A stretch of 64,000 nt of DNA from Bordetella genomosp. 9. Its GTDB lineage: Bacteria; Pseudomonadota; Gammaproteobacteria; Burkholderiales; Burkholderiaceae_B. Positions 1 through 9,181 of the stretch are shown piece after piece (position 1 is the first letter of the stretch; each line of letters opens with the position of its first letter). The notes beneath the pieces are model-generated. The model saw nothing but the letters and a program-made list of their open reading frames with translations, was not told where the DNA came from and ran no database searches. Both the position numbers and the translations under genes were made by a program. The stretch lies in NCBI RefSeq assembly GCF_002119725.1, contig NZ_CP021109.1:1364001-1428000 (forward strand). The letters are read 5' to 3'.

Positions 1-1
1 C

Positions 2-409
<408 letters not shown>

Positions 410-430
410 CCAAGCAGTGCGCTTGCAGGC

Positions 431-464
431 AAACAAAAAGCCCCGCGTGCGGAGCTTTTTGTTT
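431..464. terminator. Bidirectional Rho-independent terminator between ligA and the parvulin gene
   Basis: An 11-bp arm AAACAAAAAGC at 431-441 pairs with GCTTTTTGTTT at 454-464, with an inner CCGC/GCGG stem. A-rich and T-rich flanks on both sides let it work for ligA (rightward) and the parvulin gene (leftward), which converge here. Confidence 0.85.
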
Positions 465-499
465 CGGGCCGCGCGGGCAGGAGCGCCCGCATTGCCGTC

Positions 500-1276
500 T
501 TACTGGATCTTCGCCTGGTCGCGCAGCGACTTCTGGTAATCGGCCAGCAGTTGCTGACGCAGCATTTCCTCGATCTGCGGACGCACCTGATCGAGCGGGG
601 GGAATTCGACCGGGCGGGTGTCTTCCACCTGGATGATGTGCCAGCCGTATTGGGTCTGTACCGGCTTGTCGGCGAGTTGACCCTTCTTCAGCGCGGTCAC
701 GGCCTGCGCGAAGGGAGCGACGTAATTGCTGGGGGGCGCCCAACCCAGATCGCCGCCCTTTTCGGCGCTGCCGGGATCCTTGGATTCCTTCTTCGCTGCG
801 TCTTCAAATTTCAGCTTGCCGCTCTTGATCTGGGCGAGAAGGTCGTTGGCGGTTTTTTCGTCCGCCACCAGAATGTGTCGGACCTTGTATTCCATCTTGC
901 CGGCTTGCTGTTTCTTGATGTCGTTGTATTCGTCCTGCACCTGCTTGTCCGTGATGGGGTGCTTTTGCAGGTAATCGGCCATCAGCGCGCGGACCAGGAT
1001 GCCCTGGCGAGCCAGGTCGACTTCGGTCTGAACGTCCGGCTGCTTGTTGATGCCAGCTTTTTCGGCCGCCTGGACGAAGACCTGGCGGTTGATCATTTCC
1101 TGCTTGACCTGTTCGCGCAGTTGCGGCGTATCGGTCGCGCCCTGGCCGACGAGCAGTTTGACGAATTGATCGAGGCTTTTCTGGGTAATGGGCTTGCCAT
1201 TGACCGTTGCCACGTTCTGGGCCAAAGCGGGGGCGGCAATCACGCAGGCCGCCGCCAGCAGGATGATGCGTTTCAT
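500..1276 (-). CDS. Periplasmic parvulin-type peptidyl-prolyl isomerase (PpiC/SurA-like)
   Basis: Secreted foldase of 258 residues. The start at 1276 gives a clean signal peptide (MKRIILLAAACVIAAPALA, then Q). An N-terminal SurA_N-like helical region (about residues 20-125) is followed by a parvulin domain. That domain is marked by YKVRHILVADEKTA, FEDAAKKESKDPGSAEKGGDLGW and YGWHIIQVEDTR. A longer frame begins at 1318, but it would put 14 charged residues before the signal peptide. The gene is last in a leftward unit after yciB and bolA, 10 bases from bolA. The likely role is folding of outer-membrane proteins; the client is not known from sequence. Confidence 0.9.
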   Translation of the reverse strand: MKRIILLAAACVIAAPALAQNVATVNGKPITQKSLDQFVKLLVGQGATDTPQLREQVKQEMINRQVFVQAAEKAGINKQPDVQTEVDLARQGILVRALMADYLQKHPITDKQVQDEYNDIKKQQAGKMEYKVRHILVADEKTANDLLAQIKSGKLKFEDAAKKESKDPGSAEKGGDLGWAPPSNYVAPFAQAVTALKKGQLADKPVQTQYGWHIIQVEDTRPVEFPPLDQVRPQIEEMLRQQLLADYQKSLRDQAKIQ

Positions 1277-1286
1277 GTATGTCCTT

Positions 1287-1577
1287 TCAGGGAGTTCTTG
1301 TTTCCAGCGCCAGGGCATGGAGGGGAAACGGCATTAAGTCGTCGAGCCGATCATACACCAGGCGATGTCGCGCCACGGGGCCAAGACCAACGAAACATGA
1401 CGACGTTATCCGCACTGTGAAATGCGAAGCGCCGCCTTCGCTTGCGGCGTGGCCGGCGTGCAGGTGCGAGTCATCCTGTATTTCGAGCGCCACGGGGGAG
1501 AGGGCCTGCAGCCGCTGCCGGATAACCTCGGCCAGATCGGCGTTCGGCTTTGCCGCGGATTGTGCGGTTTCAACCAT
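1287..1577 (-). CDS. bolA: BolA family protein
   Basis: A 96-residue BolA-type protein. Members bind monothiol glutaredoxins and [2Fe-2S] clusters and affect cell shape or stress responses. The fold is shown by an N-terminal helix with VIRQRLQAL, the core HAGHAASEGGASHFTVRI, the turn LGPVARHRLVYDRLDDLM and the C-terminal HALALETRTP. The RHRLVY motif carries the conserved histidine of the family. The start codon follows the yciB stop directly, which indicates translational coupling. Whether it is the BolA or the IbaG subtype cannot be settled here. Confidence 0.88.
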   Translation of the reverse strand: MVETAQSAAKPNADLAEVIRQRLQALSPVALEIQDDSHLHAGHAASEGGASHFTVRITSSCFVGLGPVARHRLVYDRLDDLMPFPLHALALETRTP

Positions 1578-2159
1578 TTACCGTTTTCCTCCTTCGCTGC
1601 TCTGGTCGCCGGCCTCGCCTTCCGGATGCTGCAGGTGGCGGCCGAGCCAGATGGATTGGGCCACAACGAAAACGATCATCAGGCCCATCAGCCCGAACGC
1701 CTTGAAAGTGACCCATTGCGCCTCGGAAAAATGCCCCGAGAACGCCACATAAAGATTGATGGCGCCAGCGGCCAGAAAGAAGACGGCCCAGGTGGCGTTC
1801 AGGCGGTCCCATACCGGCTCGGGCAGGGCGATCTGTTTATCCAGCAGCCGGCGAATGAGATTGCGTTTGAAAACCCAGCGGCCGATCAGCAGCGCGCCGC
1901 CGAAAAGCCAGTAAAGCACGGTAGGCTTCCATTTGATGAAGACATCGCTGTGCAGCCACAGCGTGGCGCCGCCGAAAATAACGATAACCGCCAGATTGAT
2001 CCAGTGCATGCCCTCGATGGGACGGCCGGCAACCTTCAGCCAGAGTATCTGCACGATCGACGCCGTAATGGCGACCGCCGTGGCGGTATAAATGCCGGCA
2101 TAGCGGTAGGCGATGAAAAACAGCAGCAGCGGAAACAGGTCGAATAAAAACTTCTTCAT
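1578..2159 (-). CDS. yciB: Inner-membrane septation protein A (YciB/IspZ)
   Basis: Polytopic inner-membrane protein of 193 residues with about five hydrophobic segments (FLFDLFPLLLFFIAYRYAG; ATAVAITASIVQILWL; INLAVIVIFGGATLWL; VLYWLFGGALLIGR; AFGLMGLMIVFVVAQ). The signatures FDLFPLLLFF and RLNATWAVFF fit the YciB/IspZ family, linked to envelope synthesis and septation. The start at 2159 (MKKFLFDLF) is preferred over an upstream frame at 2228 that would overlap bioM. First gene of yciB-bolA-parvulin, divergent from bioM. Confidence 0.92.
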   Translation of the reverse strand: MKKFLFDLFPLLLFFIAYRYAGIYTATAVAITASIVQILWLKVAGRPIEGMHWINLAVIVIFGGATLWLHSDVFIKWKPTVLYWLFGGALLIGRWVFKRNLIRRLLDKQIALPEPVWDRLNATWAVFFLAAGAINLYVAFSGHFSEAQWVTFKAFGLMGLMIVFVVAQSIWLGRHLQHPEGEAGDQSSEGGKR

Positions 2160-2175
2160 TTGCGTACTTTTTGCG

Positions 2176-2218
2176 GGCGCCGCCAAGGGGCGGCGCCGGG
2201 AACCGGTTCGTGCATAAT
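2176..2218 (+). promoter_or_regulatory. Intergenic inverted repeat and -10-like box between yciB and bioM
   Basis: GGCGCCGCC (2176-2184) and GGCGGCGCC (2189-2197) form a perfect 9-bp inverted repeat with a 4-base loop. A CATAAT box at 2213-2218 lies only nine bases before the bioM ATG, and no Shine-Dalgarno sequence is seen, so bioM may be read from a nearly leaderless transcript. The regulator is unknown; I do not see a BirA-type operator. Confidence 0.35.
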
Positions 2219-2226
2219 CGCGCCCC

Positions 2227-2904
2227 ATGTTAATCGAGTTTGATCATGCCGTCGTGAGGACGCCCCAGGCCGAAATCCTGCATGGGCTCAACGTCGCTTT
2301 GCACGAACGCCGCATCGGCATCGTGGGACCGAACGGCGCGGGCAAGAGTACCTTCGCGCGGCTCATCAATGGACTGGTGCTGCCCTCTGCCGGAGCCGTG
2401 CGCGTCAACGGCCACGATACCGGCCGGGCGACGCGCCAGGTCCGCCGCGAGGTCGGTTTTGTATTCCAGAACCCCGAAAACCAGATCGTCTTTCCCATCG
2501 TACGCGAAGACATGGAGTTCGGCCTGAAGGGCCTGCTGCCGGACCGCGCCGAGCGCGAGTGCCGCGCTGCGGCGCAGCTGGAGGCGCTGGGGATTGCGCA
2601 CCTGGCGGACCGCGCCAGCCATACCCTGTCCGGCGGCGAGCGCCAGTTGGTGGCCTTGGCCTCGGTGCTGGTCATGCGGCCGAAAGTCGTCGTCTTCGAC
2701 GAACCGACTACCCAGCTGGATCTGCGCAACCGCAACCGGGTGCAGCGCGCCATTGCGGACCTGGACTGCGCGGCGGTGGTCGTCAGTCATGACCTGCCGC
2801 TGCTGGAGGACTTCGACCGTGTCCTGGTCATCGCCGACGGGCGTATTGCCGCCGACGATGCGCCGGCGCCGGCGCTGCGCTGGTACAGGGAGCACTACGC
2901 ATGA
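2227..2904 (+). CDS. bioM: Biotin ECF transporter ATP-binding protein BioM
   Basis: ATPase subunit (225 residues) of a BioMNY energy-coupling importer at the inner membrane. Visible motifs are Walker [10 protein letters not shown] near residue 37, the Q-loop FQNPENQIVF, the signature LSGGERQLVALASVL, Walker B VVVFDEPT and the switch histidine in VVSHDLPLLED. The Q-loop form PENQ is typical of CbiO/BioM/EcfA ATPases. The assignment to biotin rests on the following bioN and bioY. It overlaps bioN by 4 bases (ATGA). Confidence 0.92.
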   Translation: MLIEFDHAVVRTPQAEILHGLNVALHERRIGIVGPNGAGKSTFARLINGLVLPSAGAVRVNGHDTGRATRQVRREVGFVFQNPENQIVFPIVREDMEFGLKGLLPDRAERECRAAAQLEALGIAHLADRASHTLSGGERQLVALASVLVMRPKVVVFDEPTTQLDLRNRNRVQRAIADLDCAAVVVSHDLPLLEDFDRVLVIADGRIAADDAPAPALRWYREHYA

Positions 2905-3497
2905 TGGAGCCGCTCTATGTCCAGGGCGGCGGCATCCTGCACCGCCTGCCCGCCGCATTGAAGCTTGGCGTGCTGCTCGCGGCAGGCATCGGGCTCTTCT
3001 TTGCTCATCGTCTGGACGTGCTCGGCGGCGCATTCATGGCTGCCGCACTGCTGGTGGCGGCGTCGGGCGCCGGAGCGGGCGCGGTATGGCGCCATATCAA
3101 GGGCCTGCTGCCCATCCTGCTCGTGGTGGGCGGCTGCGCCGCCTGGTTCGATGGATGGGGCCGCGCCGCCGAGATGCTGTTGCGGGTCGGTGCGCTGGTG
3201 GCGCTCGCGCTCGCCGTGACGCTGACCACGCGCACCAGCGATCTCGTCGATGTCTGCGAGCGGACCTTGTATCCGCTGGACCGGTTGGGCTGGGTGGACG
3301 CCCGCCGCCTGGCGCTGGCCCTGGCGCTGACGCTGCGGTTCATCCCGGAAATCTGGCGCAATTATCAGGACATCCGCGAAGCACAGGCCGCGCGCGGGTT
3401 GTCGCGGAACGTGCTGGCGCTGGCGGTCCCGCTGCTGGTGCGCACGCTCAAACGCGCCGAGGAAGTGGCCGACGCCATCGATGCCCGGGGGCCATAG
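2901..3497 (+). CDS. bioN: Biotin ECF transporter transmembrane protein BioN
   Basis: T-component of 198 residues that couples BioM to the substrate-binding BioY. It has about four or five membrane segments. The C-terminal cytoplasmic part carries the family's ATPase-contact region (LALTLRFIPEIWRNYQDIREAQAARGL, then LKRAEEVADAIDARGP); the second of these contains the conserved A-rich coupling helix. The start overlaps the bioM stop, so the two are translationally coupled. Confidence 0.9.
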   Translation: MMEPLYVQGGGILHRLPAALKLGVLLAAGIGLFFAHRLDVLGGAFMAAALLVAASGAGAGAVWRHIKGLLPILLVVGGCAAWFDGWGRAAEMLLRVGALVALALAVTLTTRTSDLVDVCERTLYPLDRLGWVDARRLALALALTLRFIPEIWRNYQDIREAQAARGLSRNVLALAVPLLVRTLKRAEEVADAIDARGP

Positions 3498-3595
3498 TCC
3501 CGGCGAGGCGGGGCCGCAGCAGGTTCACCGGCGGTGTTATATGAGCAGGCGGCTTGAGCCGTTGGCAGTCTACATTTTGTGAGCAGGAGAGCGCC

Positions 3596-4168
3596 ATGCG
3601 CACCAGGGATACCGTTACCGTCGCGATGTTTGCGGCGCTTATCGTCGTTTTGAGCCTTGCGCCCCCCATTCCGGTGCCGGCGCTGCCGGTGCCGATCACC
3701 CTGCAGGTGCTGGGCGTCATGCTCGCCGGCTGCATGCTGGGGCCCGTGCGGGGCGCAGCCGCGGTGGGGCTGTACCTGCTTCTGGCGGCCGTCGGGCTGC
3801 CCGTTCTGCCGGGCGGGCGCGGGGGACTCGGCGTCTATGCCGGGCCGACCGGCGGCTTTCTGGTCGGCATGTTCCTCGGCGCGGCGGTCTGCGGCGCCAT
3901 CGCCCGCACGGCGGCGCGCGCCGGCCGCTCCACGCTGGTCGCCATGGCGGGCTACTTCCTTGCCTCCCTGGCGGGGGGCCTGGTCGTGGTGTACGCCGTC
4001 GGCATACCGTGGCTGGCCGTGGTGACCGGCATGACCCTGACCAAGGCGGCCCTTGCCATGGTGGTCTTCCTGCCCGCCGACATCGTCAAGGCCGTGGTCG
4101 CGGCGGTCATATCGCAGCGGGTAAGCCGGGTTTGGTCGTTCTCCCGCGACCGCGGCCCCGCAATCTGA
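3596..4168 (+). CDS. bioY: Biotin transporter substrate-binding subunit BioY
   Basis: S-component of 190 residues with six predicted membrane helices that binds biotin with high affinity. Family motifs seen: PVPITLQVLGVMLAG near the N terminus, GGLGVYAGPTGGFLVG and, near the C terminus, FLPADIVKAVVAA. The ATG at 3596 follows GGAGAG with good spacing; an upstream ATG at 3554 would only add an unconserved 14-residue tail. It lies 98 bases after bioN on the same strand. Confidence 0.94.
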   Translation: MRTRDTVTVAMFAALIVVLSLAPPIPVPALPVPITLQVLGVMLAGCMLGPVRGAAAVGLYLLLAAVGLPVLPGGRGGLGVYAGPTGGFLVGMFLGAAVCGAIARTAARAGRSTLVAMAGYFLASLAGGLVVVYAVGIPWLAVVTGMTLTKAALAMVVFLPADIVKAVVAAVISQRVSRVWSFSRDRGPAI

Positions 4169-4178
4169 CGCGCCTGGC

Positions 4179-4207
4179 GGGCCGGATACCGGCCCTGAAC
4201 CTATAAT
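4179..4207 (+). promoter_or_regulatory. Stem-loop after bioY and TATAAT box before the ABC binding-protein gene
   Basis: GGGCCGG and CCGGCCC (4179-4195, loop ATA) form a short perfect stem without a T-run, a possible weak end signal for bioMNY. It is followed at 4202-4207 by a perfect TATAAT, 36 bases before the next ATG. No convincing -35 is seen at the usual distance. Confidence 0.4.
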
Positions 4208-4243
4208 CCCGCTTCCCGTACAGGCCCTTTCCGGAGACAAAGG

Positions 4244-5404
4244 ATGCATTCCAAACATAAAACAGGCATCGCGGCCGCCGCGCTGGCGCTCATCTTCCCG
4301 CTCGCGGTCCATGCGCAGGTCAAGGTGGGCGTGACGGTTTCCAGCACCGGCCCCGCTGCCTCGCTGGGAATCCCCGAGCGCAATACCGTCGCGCTGCTGC
4401 CCCAGGAAGTGGCCGGGCAGAAGATCGAATGGATCGTCCTGGACGACGCGACCGACACCACGCAGGCGGTGAAGAACATGCGCAAGTTCGTCAGCGAGGA
4501 CAAGGCCGATGTGGTCATCGGCACCTCGGCAACGCCCGGCTCGCTGGCGATGGTGGACGTGGCGGGAGAGACCGGCACGCCGATGATCAGCGTGGCGGCC
4601 AGCGTGAAGATCGTCGACCCGGTCGAAGGGGCGCGCAAGTGGTCGTTCAAGACGCCGCAAAACGACGCGCTGATGGCCGCCGCCCTGGCGGATGCGATGG
4701 CGCACAACAAGGTGAAGACGCTCGGCTTCATCGGATTTTCCGACGCCTACGGCGATAGCTGGCTGCAGGAAATCAAGGGCGCCGCCGAGAAAAAGGGCAT
4801 CAAGATTGTCGCGGTCGAAAAGTACGCCCGTGCGGACACAAGCGTGACGGGTCAGATCCTGAAAATCATGGCGGCCCGTCCGGATGCGGTGCTGATCGCC
4901 GGTTCCGGCACCCCGGCCGCGCTGCCGCAGAAAGAGCTGCGCTCGCGCAACTACGGCGGACAGATCTATCAGACGCACGGCGTGGCCAACGGCGACTTCC
5001 TGCGGGTGTGCGGCAAGGGCTGCGAAGGCATGTTGTTGCCCGCCGGTCCGCTGCTGGTCGCCGAGCAATTGCCGGACGACCATCCCGTGAAGCGGTCGGC
5101 CCTGACCTATGTCGCCGCTTATGAAAAGGCCCATGGCGCCGGCTCGGTCAGCACCTTCGGCGGCCATATGTGGGATGCCGGCCAACTTGTGGTGGCGGCG
5201 ATTCCGGTTGCGTTGAAGACGGCCCAGCCCGGCACGCCCGAATTCCGCAAGGCCATGCGCGATGCCCTGGAAAACGTGAAGGATCTGCCTGCCTCGCAGG
5301 GCGTCTTCAACATGGGTCCGGCCGATCATGCGGGCCTGGACGACCGCGCCCGCGTCATGGTGAAGGTGCAGGGCGGCAAGTGGGTCTACCAGCCGGGGCT
5401 GTAA
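4244..5404 (+). CDS. ABC transporter periplasmic binding protein (branched-chain amino acid type)
   Basis: Secreted solute-binding protein of 386 residues with a signal peptide ending at HAQVK. The Periplasmic-binding-protein type 1 (LivJ-like) fold starts at VKVGVTVSSTGPAASLGIPERN. GTSATPGSLAMVDVAGETGTPMIS is the usual ligand-loop region. It heads a transport operon with the permease 10 bases downstream. Members of this family bind amino acids, aromatic acids, urea or amides; the substrate cannot be read from the sequence. Good Shine-Dalgarno (GGAGACAAAGG). Confidence 0.9.
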   Translation: MHSKHKTGIAAAALALIFPLAVHAQVKVGVTVSSTGPAASLGIPERNTVALLPQEVAGQKIEWIVLDDATDTTQAVKNMRKFVSEDKADVVIGTSATPGSLAMVDVAGETGTPMISVAASVKIVDPVEGARKWSFKTPQNDALMAAALADAMAHNKVKTLGFIGFSDAYGDSWLQEIKGAAEKKGIKIVAVEKYARADTSVTGQILKIMAARPDAVLIAGSGTPAALPQKELRSRNYGGQIYQTHGVANGDFLRVCGKGCEGMLLPAGPLLVAEQLPDDHPVKRSALTYVAAYEKAHGAGSVSTFGGHMWDAGQLVVAAIPVALKTAQPGTPEFRKAMRDALENVKDLPASQGVFNMGPADHAGLDDRARVMVKVQGGKWVYQPGL

Positions 5405-5414
5405 CGGCGGTCTT

Positions 5415-6452
5415 ATGGATTCCTCCATTGCGCTGATCCTGCTGCAGGACGGCATTGTCAGCGGGGCCATTTACGCCCTGCTGGGCATGGCCCTGGTGCT
5501 GGTGTTCGCGGTGACGCGCGTTATCTTCATCCCGCAGGGCGAGTTCGTCGCCTTCGGCGCGCTGACGCTGGCGATGCTGGTGGACGGCAAAGTGCCCGGC
5601 ACGGTGTATCTGTTGCCTTTGCTCGGCGGCGTCGTATTCCTGATGGCGCTGGCCCGTGCGCTGCGCACGCGCAGCGCTGCCGGGTTGCCGACGGCGTTCG
5701 CGGCGAACATTGTGTTGCCCGCGGTGCTGTATTGGCTGACCACGCATCTGGCGGGGCCCGATACGCCGCTATGGCGCAACATGCTGTTGACCCTGCTGCT
5801 GATCGTGCCGATGGGGCCGATGATCTATCGCATCGTGTACCAGCCCCTGGCCGAAGCGTCGGTGCTGGTGCTGCTGATTCTGTCTGTGGCCGTTCACTTC
5901 GTGCTGGTCGGGATGGGGCTGCTGTTTTTCGGCGCGGAGGGGTGGCGCACGCCGGTCTTCATCGACGGCCAGGTGGACCTGGGCGTCATGGCGTGGTCTG
6001 GCCAAAGCCTGTTCGTGGTCGGGACCTGCGCGGTGCTGATCCTGGCCTTGTGGATTTTCTTCGGCAAGACGCTGTACGGGCGCGCGCTGCGGGCGACGGC
6101 GGTGAATCGCCGCGGCGCCCGGCTCGTCGGCATCAGCAGCACGATGGCGGGCGGCATCACGTTCACGCTGACGGCGCTGATGGGGGCGGTCTCCGGCGTT
6201 CTGATCGCGCCGGTCACAACCGTGTATTACGACACGGGTTTTTTGATCGGGCTGAAGGGCTTCGTCGGCGCGATCATCGGCGCGCTCGCCAGCTACCCCG
6301 CCGCCGCCGCGGGCGCATTGCTGGTGGGCCTGCTGGAGGCCTTCTCGTCGTTCTGGGCCAGCGCGTACAAGGAAGTCATCGTGTTCACCCTGATCATTCC
6401 GGTGCTGCTGTGGCTCTCCCTGCGGGGCGGCCATGCGCAGGCGGAAGAATAG
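5415..6452 (+). CDS. ABC transporter permease, LivH type
   Basis: Inner-membrane permease of 345 residues. The N terminus (LLQDGIVSGAIYALLGMALVLVFAVTRVIFIPQGEFVAFGAL) is the typical LivH opening with the GAIYALLG and PQGEF motifs. The cytoplasmic coupling region is FFGKTLYGRALRATAVNRRGARLVGI. It is some 50 residues longer than the usual 290-residue LivH because of an extra hydrophobic region around residues 60-120, a form found in one LivH subfamily. Neighbouring genes supply the rest of the importer. Confidence 0.88.
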   Translation: MDSSIALILLQDGIVSGAIYALLGMALVLVFAVTRVIFIPQGEFVAFGALTLAMLVDGKVPGTVYLLPLLGGVVFLMALARALRTRSAAGLPTAFAANIVLPAVLYWLTTHLAGPDTPLWRNMLLTLLLIVPMGPMIYRIVYQPLAEASVLVLLILSVAVHFVLVGMGLLFFGAEGWRTPVFIDGQVDLGVMAWSGQSLFVVGTCAVLILALWIFFGKTLYGRALRATAVNRRGARLVGISSTMAGGITFTLTALMGAVSGVLIAPVTTVYYDTGFLIGLKGFVGAIIGALASYPAAAAGALLVGLLEAFSSFWASAYKEVIVFTLIIPVLLWLSLRGGHAQAEE

Positions 6453-6461
6453 GGGGCTGCC

Positions 6462-8303
6462 ATGAGGGGAACGGCGGTGCGGCGCCTGCCTTTGTTCGTC
6501 TTTCTCGCGGTGCTGGCCGCCTTGCCGGTCATCGGCGCCACGCCGGAGTTCTGGATTACCCAGCTCAATTACATCGGGCTTGCAAGCCTGGTCGTGCTGG
6601 GGCTGGTGGTGCTGACCGGCGTGAGCGGGTTGACGTCGTTCGGGCAGGCGGCTTTCGTCGGCATCGGCGCCTATGCCACCGCCTGGACGACCACCGTGCT
6701 GGGCTGGTCGCCCTGGCTGGGACTGCTGGCGGGGCTGGTCCTGACCGGCGTCGTGGCGTGGCTGCTGGGCGCCGTGACGCTGCGCCTGTCCGGGCATTAT
6801 CTGCCCCTGGGAACCATCGCCTGGTGCCTCGCCTTGTTCTACCTGTACGGAACGGTGGATGCGCTGGGCGCGCACGATGGCATCGCGGGCATCGCGCCTC
6901 TCAGCCTGTTCGGCATGTCGCTGGCGAGCGGGCGCCATATCTATTACCTGATCTGGGCACTGGTGCTGGCGGCGGTCTGGGCCACGGCCAATCTGCTGGA
7001 CTCGCGCCCGGGCAGGGCCATCCGCGCCTTGCGCAACGGCGCCGGCATGGCCGAGTCCATGGGCGTGAACACGGCACGGTACAAAGTCATCGTCTTCGTC
7101 TACGCGGCGCTGCTGGGCAGCGTGTCCGGCTGGCTTTATGCGCATATGCAGCGCGCCGTCAGTCCCAGCCCGTTCGGGCTGAACTACGGCATCGAGTATC
7201 TGTTCATGGCGGTGGTGGGCGGTGCCGCCCATGTCTGGGGCGCGCTGCTGGGAGCGGCCGTCATCCTGGTGCTGAAGGACCAGATCCAGAACCTGTTGCC
7301 GCAATGGCTCAACGCCAGCGGCAATTTCGAGATGATCGTTTTCGGCATCTTGCTGATCCTGATGCTGCAATACGCGCGCGATGGCGTGTGGCCCCTGCTG
7401 GGGGCCGGATGGCGCCGCCTGACGCGTCAGGACGGCGGTCCGCGTTCGGCCGGACGCCCCGCGCAGGCGCGCGCATTGCCGCACCGAACCCGCCCGCAGG
7501 CTGGACAGCCGGTGCTGGAGGTGCGCGACATACGCAAGACATTCGGCGGTCTGGTGGCGGTGAATGACATCTCGTTCACGGTGCGCGCCGGCGAAATCAT
7601 GGGTTTGATCGGCCCGAACGGCGCCGGCAAAAGCACGACGTTCAACCTGATCACCGGCGTGCTTCCGTGCACGGCGGGTGAAGTACGCTTCATGGGGGAA
7701 CGCATCGACCGCTTGCCGGCGCGCGAGATCGCGCGACGCGGGGTCGGCCGCACTTTCCAGCACGTGCAACTGCTGCCCGGCATGACGGTGCTGGAAAACG
7801 TCGCGCTGGGCGCGCACCTGCGCGCCGATGTGGGCGTCATGGCGGGGGCCTTGCGGCTGGACCGCGCGCCAGAGGCGCGACTGTTGCAGGAAGCGGCGAT
7901 CCAGCTCGAGCGCGTGGGACTGGGCCACTGCATGGGCGAGCAGGCCGGCAACCTGGCATTGGGCCAGCAGCGGATCCTGGAAATCGCCCGTGCGCTGGCG
8001 GGCGACCCCATCCTGCTGCTGCTGGACGAGCCGGCGGCCGGCCTGCGCTACAAGGAAAAGCAGGCGCTGGCGCAGGTGCTCGCGCAATTGCGCGATGAAG
8101 GCATGAGCATCCTTCTGGTGGAACACGATATGGATTTCGTCATGCGCTTGACCAACCACCTCGTGGTGATGGATTTCGGCACCAAACTGGCGGAAGGCGT
8201 CCCGGCCGACATCCAGCGCAATCCCGCCGTCCTGCAAGCCTATCTGGGCGGGCTGGACGACGACGTTGCCGCGCCGGCAGCCGTGGCCGAGGAGGCACGA
8301 TGA
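6462..8303 (+). CDS. Fused ABC permease-ATPase (LivM-LivG fusion)
   Basis: One 613-residue protein joins a LivM-type permease to a LivG-type ATPase. Residues 1 to about 320 are hydrophobic with the permease motif [19 protein letters not shown] and the coupling region [19 protein letters not shown] proline/arginine-rich linker (about 325-350) precedes the ATPase with Walker [10 protein letters not shown] near residue 384, signature [15 protein letters not shown] and Walker [12 protein letters not shown]. The frame is continuous with no stop at the junction. The signature has LALGQQ where LSGGQ is usual, as in many LivG proteins. It overlaps the livF start by 4 bases. Confidence 0.9.
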   Translation: MRGTAVRRLPLFVFLAVLAALPVIGATPEFWITQLNYIGLASLVVLGLVVLTGVSGLTSFGQAAFVGIGAYATAWTTTVLGWSPWLGLLAGLVLTGVVAWLLGAVTLRLSGHYLPLGTIAWCLALFYLYGTVDALGAHDGIAGIAPLSLFGMSLASGRHIYYLIWALVLAAVWATANLLDSRPGRAIRALRNGAGMAESMGVNTARYKVIVFVYAALLGSVSGWLYAHMQRAVSPSPFGLNYGIEYLFMAVVGGAAHVWGALLGAAVILVLKDQIQNLLPQWLNASGNFEMIVFGILLILMLQYARDGVWPLLGAGWRRLTRQDGGPRSAGRPAQARALPHRTRPQAGQPVLEVRDIRKTFGGLVAVNDISFTVRAGEIMGLIGPNGAGKSTTFNLITGVLPCTAGEVRFMGERIDRLPAREIARRGVGRTFQHVQLLPGMTVLENVALGAHLRADVGVMAGALRLDRAPEARLLQEAAIQLERVGLGHCMGEQAGNLALGQQRILEIARALAGDPILLLLDEPAAGLRYKEKQALAQVLAQLRDEGMSILLVEHDMDFVMRLTNHLVVMDFGTKLAEGVPADIQRNPAVLQAYLGGLDDDVAAPAAVAEEAR

Positions 8304-9121
8304 CGGCATCTCCTTCCGTGCAAGCGCAAACGGCGACAGCCGGCCGCGCTGCCCCGGACCGCGGCGCGGCGTCCGATTCCGCCGTGGCCCTGTTGCGCGC
8401 CGATGGCCTGTCCGTGCGTTACGGCAAGGTGGCGGCGCTCGCGCCCATGTCGCTGTCGGTGCCGGCGGGCAGCATCGTGACCGTGATCGGCGCCAACGGG
8501 GCCGGCAAGTCGACGATGCTCAACGCCATCATGGGGGCATTGCCGAGCACCGGTCAGTCGCAGGGCGGAATATGGCTGGGCGGACAGGACGTGTCGGCGT
8601 GGCCAGTGGAACGCCGCGTGGCCGCGGGCATGTCGCTGGTGCCGGAACGGCGCGAGCTTTTCTCAAGCATGTCGGTGGAGGACAACCTGCTGCTCGGCGG
8701 TTTCCGCCGCTACCGGATGCGCGAAGCGGGATGGCGCGAGAGCATGCAGGATGTCTACGAACTCTTTCCGCGCTTGAAGGAGCGGCGCACGCAGCAGGCC
8801 GGTACGCTGTCCGGCGGCGAGCGCCAGATGCTGGCCGTCGGGCGCGCCCTCATGGCCAAGCCGCGCCTGCTTATGCTCGACGAGCCCAGCCTGGGGCTGG
8901 CGCCACGTATCGTTCGCGAAATCTTTCACATCATCGCGCGGCTGCGTGAGGGCGGGGTGTCCATCCTGCTGGTGGAACAGAACGCCCGCGCCGCCCTTCA
9001 GGTCGCCGACCAGGGCTATGTGCTGGAAACCGGAGAGGTCGTTCTGTCCGGGCCAGCGGCCGAACTGGCGAACAATCCGCGGGTGGTGGAAAGCTACCTG
9101 GGCCTGGGCAACAAGGGCTGA
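8300..9121 (+). CDS. ABC transporter ATP-binding protein, LivF type
   Basis: Second ATPase (273 residues) of the 4.2-9.1 kb importer. An N-terminal tail of about 30 low-complexity residues (ending near DSAVALL) precedes the domain. Motifs: Walker [10 protein letters not shown], signature [17 protein letters not shown], Walker [14 protein letters not shown], and switch [13 protein letters not shown], which is typical of LivF. It completes the set of binding protein, LivH, LivM-LivG and LivF. Confidence 0.9.
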   Translation: MTASPSVQAQTATAGRAAPDRGAASDSAVALLRADGLSVRYGKVAALAPMSLSVPAGSIVTVIGANGAGKSTMLNAIMGALPSTGQSQGGIWLGGQDVSAWPVERRVAAGMSLVPERRELFSSMSVEDNLLLGGFRRYRMREAGWRESMQDVYELFPRLKERRTQQAGTLSGGERQMLAVGRALMAKPRLLMLDEPSLGLAPRIVREIFHIIARLREGGVSILLVEQNARAALQVADQGYVLETGEVVLSGPAAELANNPRVVESYLGLGNKG

Positions 9122-9181
9122 ACGCGGATCGTGGCGGCTCGGCCGCGTCCATGCCGTCGCGGCGCGGACACGGCCAGGGAA

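Noticed and set aside
5769..8309. 846-codon frame opposite the ABC permease/ATPase genes
   Set aside because: Antisense of clear ABC transporter genes; His/Gln/Arg-rich translation typical of a shadow frame. The same applies to frames at 3365-5470, 54947-57265, 58615-60516 and 20367-22505.
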